A program made the position numbers and the translations under genes. The notes below the pieces were generated by a model. It saw nothing but the letters and a program-made list of their open reading frames with translations, did not search any database and was not told where the DNA came from. Positions 12,782 through 12,838 of a stretch of DNA of 12,838 bases are shown piece after piece (the first letter of the stretch is position 1; each line of letters begins with the position of its first letter). The DNA is from Fimbriimonadaceae bacterium. GTDB lineage: Bacteria; Armatimonadota; Fimbriimonadia; Fimbriimonadales; Fimbriimonadaceae. The DNA lies in contig JACMJO010000451.1 of the NCBI GenBank assembly GCA_014380605.1, positions 1 through 12,838 on the forward strand, in the 5' to 3' direction.

Positions 12782-12838
12782 TGACCTTCTGTTCGCAATG
12801 CATCTAAGGAACGTCGGCACTCATATCGTTGCCGCGCC

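Noticed and set aside
12782..12838. Possible terminator or new gene at the window end
   Set aside because: No T-tract, no start with ribosome-binding site and no open frame of useful length.

Overview
The window looks like ordinary chromosome from a member of Armatimonadota, most likely class Fimbriimonadia. This rests on two features: a prepilin-like protein with a KRRA/FTLIELLVV N-terminus running into an ILAAILFPVFAQAK helix, and a PEP-CTERM surface protein. GC content is moderate, Shine-Dalgarno signals are often weak or absent, and secreted or surface proteins are numerous. There are no rRNA or tRNA genes, no CRISPR array, no transposase and no phage gene. The taxonomic call is inference from protein style, not from a marker gene.

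Layout. A truncated plus-strand gene (1-308, probably the C-terminus of a DUF1800-type protein) meets a minus-strand TPR-sulfotransferase (296-2155) tail to tail, with the two stop codons in one 13-bp palindrome. Next, all on the minus strand, come a small lipoprotein (2239-2460) and a prepilin-like protein (2445-3302), which share a textbook intrinsic terminator. They are followed by cysNC (3340-5148) and cysD (5148-6047), overlapping as TAATG, and by an unrecognised secreted protein (6122-6811). On the plus strand a beta-propeller/phosphoesterase fusion (6910-9441) and a PEP-CTERM protein (9613-10359) follow. A 199-bp convergent gap (10360-10558) full of hairpins holds two diverged copies of a roughly 36-bp repeat. 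It separates the PEP-CTERM gene from a Tat-exported hydroxypyruvate-isomerase-like TIM-barrel protein (minus, 10559-11461). Divergent from that is a plus-strand operon of a tandem two-domain SRPBCC/AHSA1 protein (11553-12452) and an ArsR-family repressor (12452-12769), overlapping as TAGTG.

How the genes may work together. CysD and CysNC convert sulfate and ATP to APS and then PAPS, the sulfate donor for sulfotransferases, and a TPR-sulfotransferase lies about 1.2 kb away on the same strand. No PAPS reductase is in view, so the pair may serve sulfation as well as, or instead of, cysteine synthesis. In the ArsR/SRPBCC module, two 20-bp sites of the form ATGCA-N10-TGCAT lie 41 bp apart centre to centre. 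One covers the -35 box and the other the start region of a 17-bp-spaced promoter. They are strong candidates for the operators of the encoded ArsR protein and could also reach the divergent TIM-barrel gene.

I see no clearly new multi-gene system. The observations most worth a second look are the paired ArsR-type operators, the repeat/hairpin gap at 10360-10558, the hairpins that enclose stop codons at several gene ends, and the PAPS/sulfotransferase neighbourhood.
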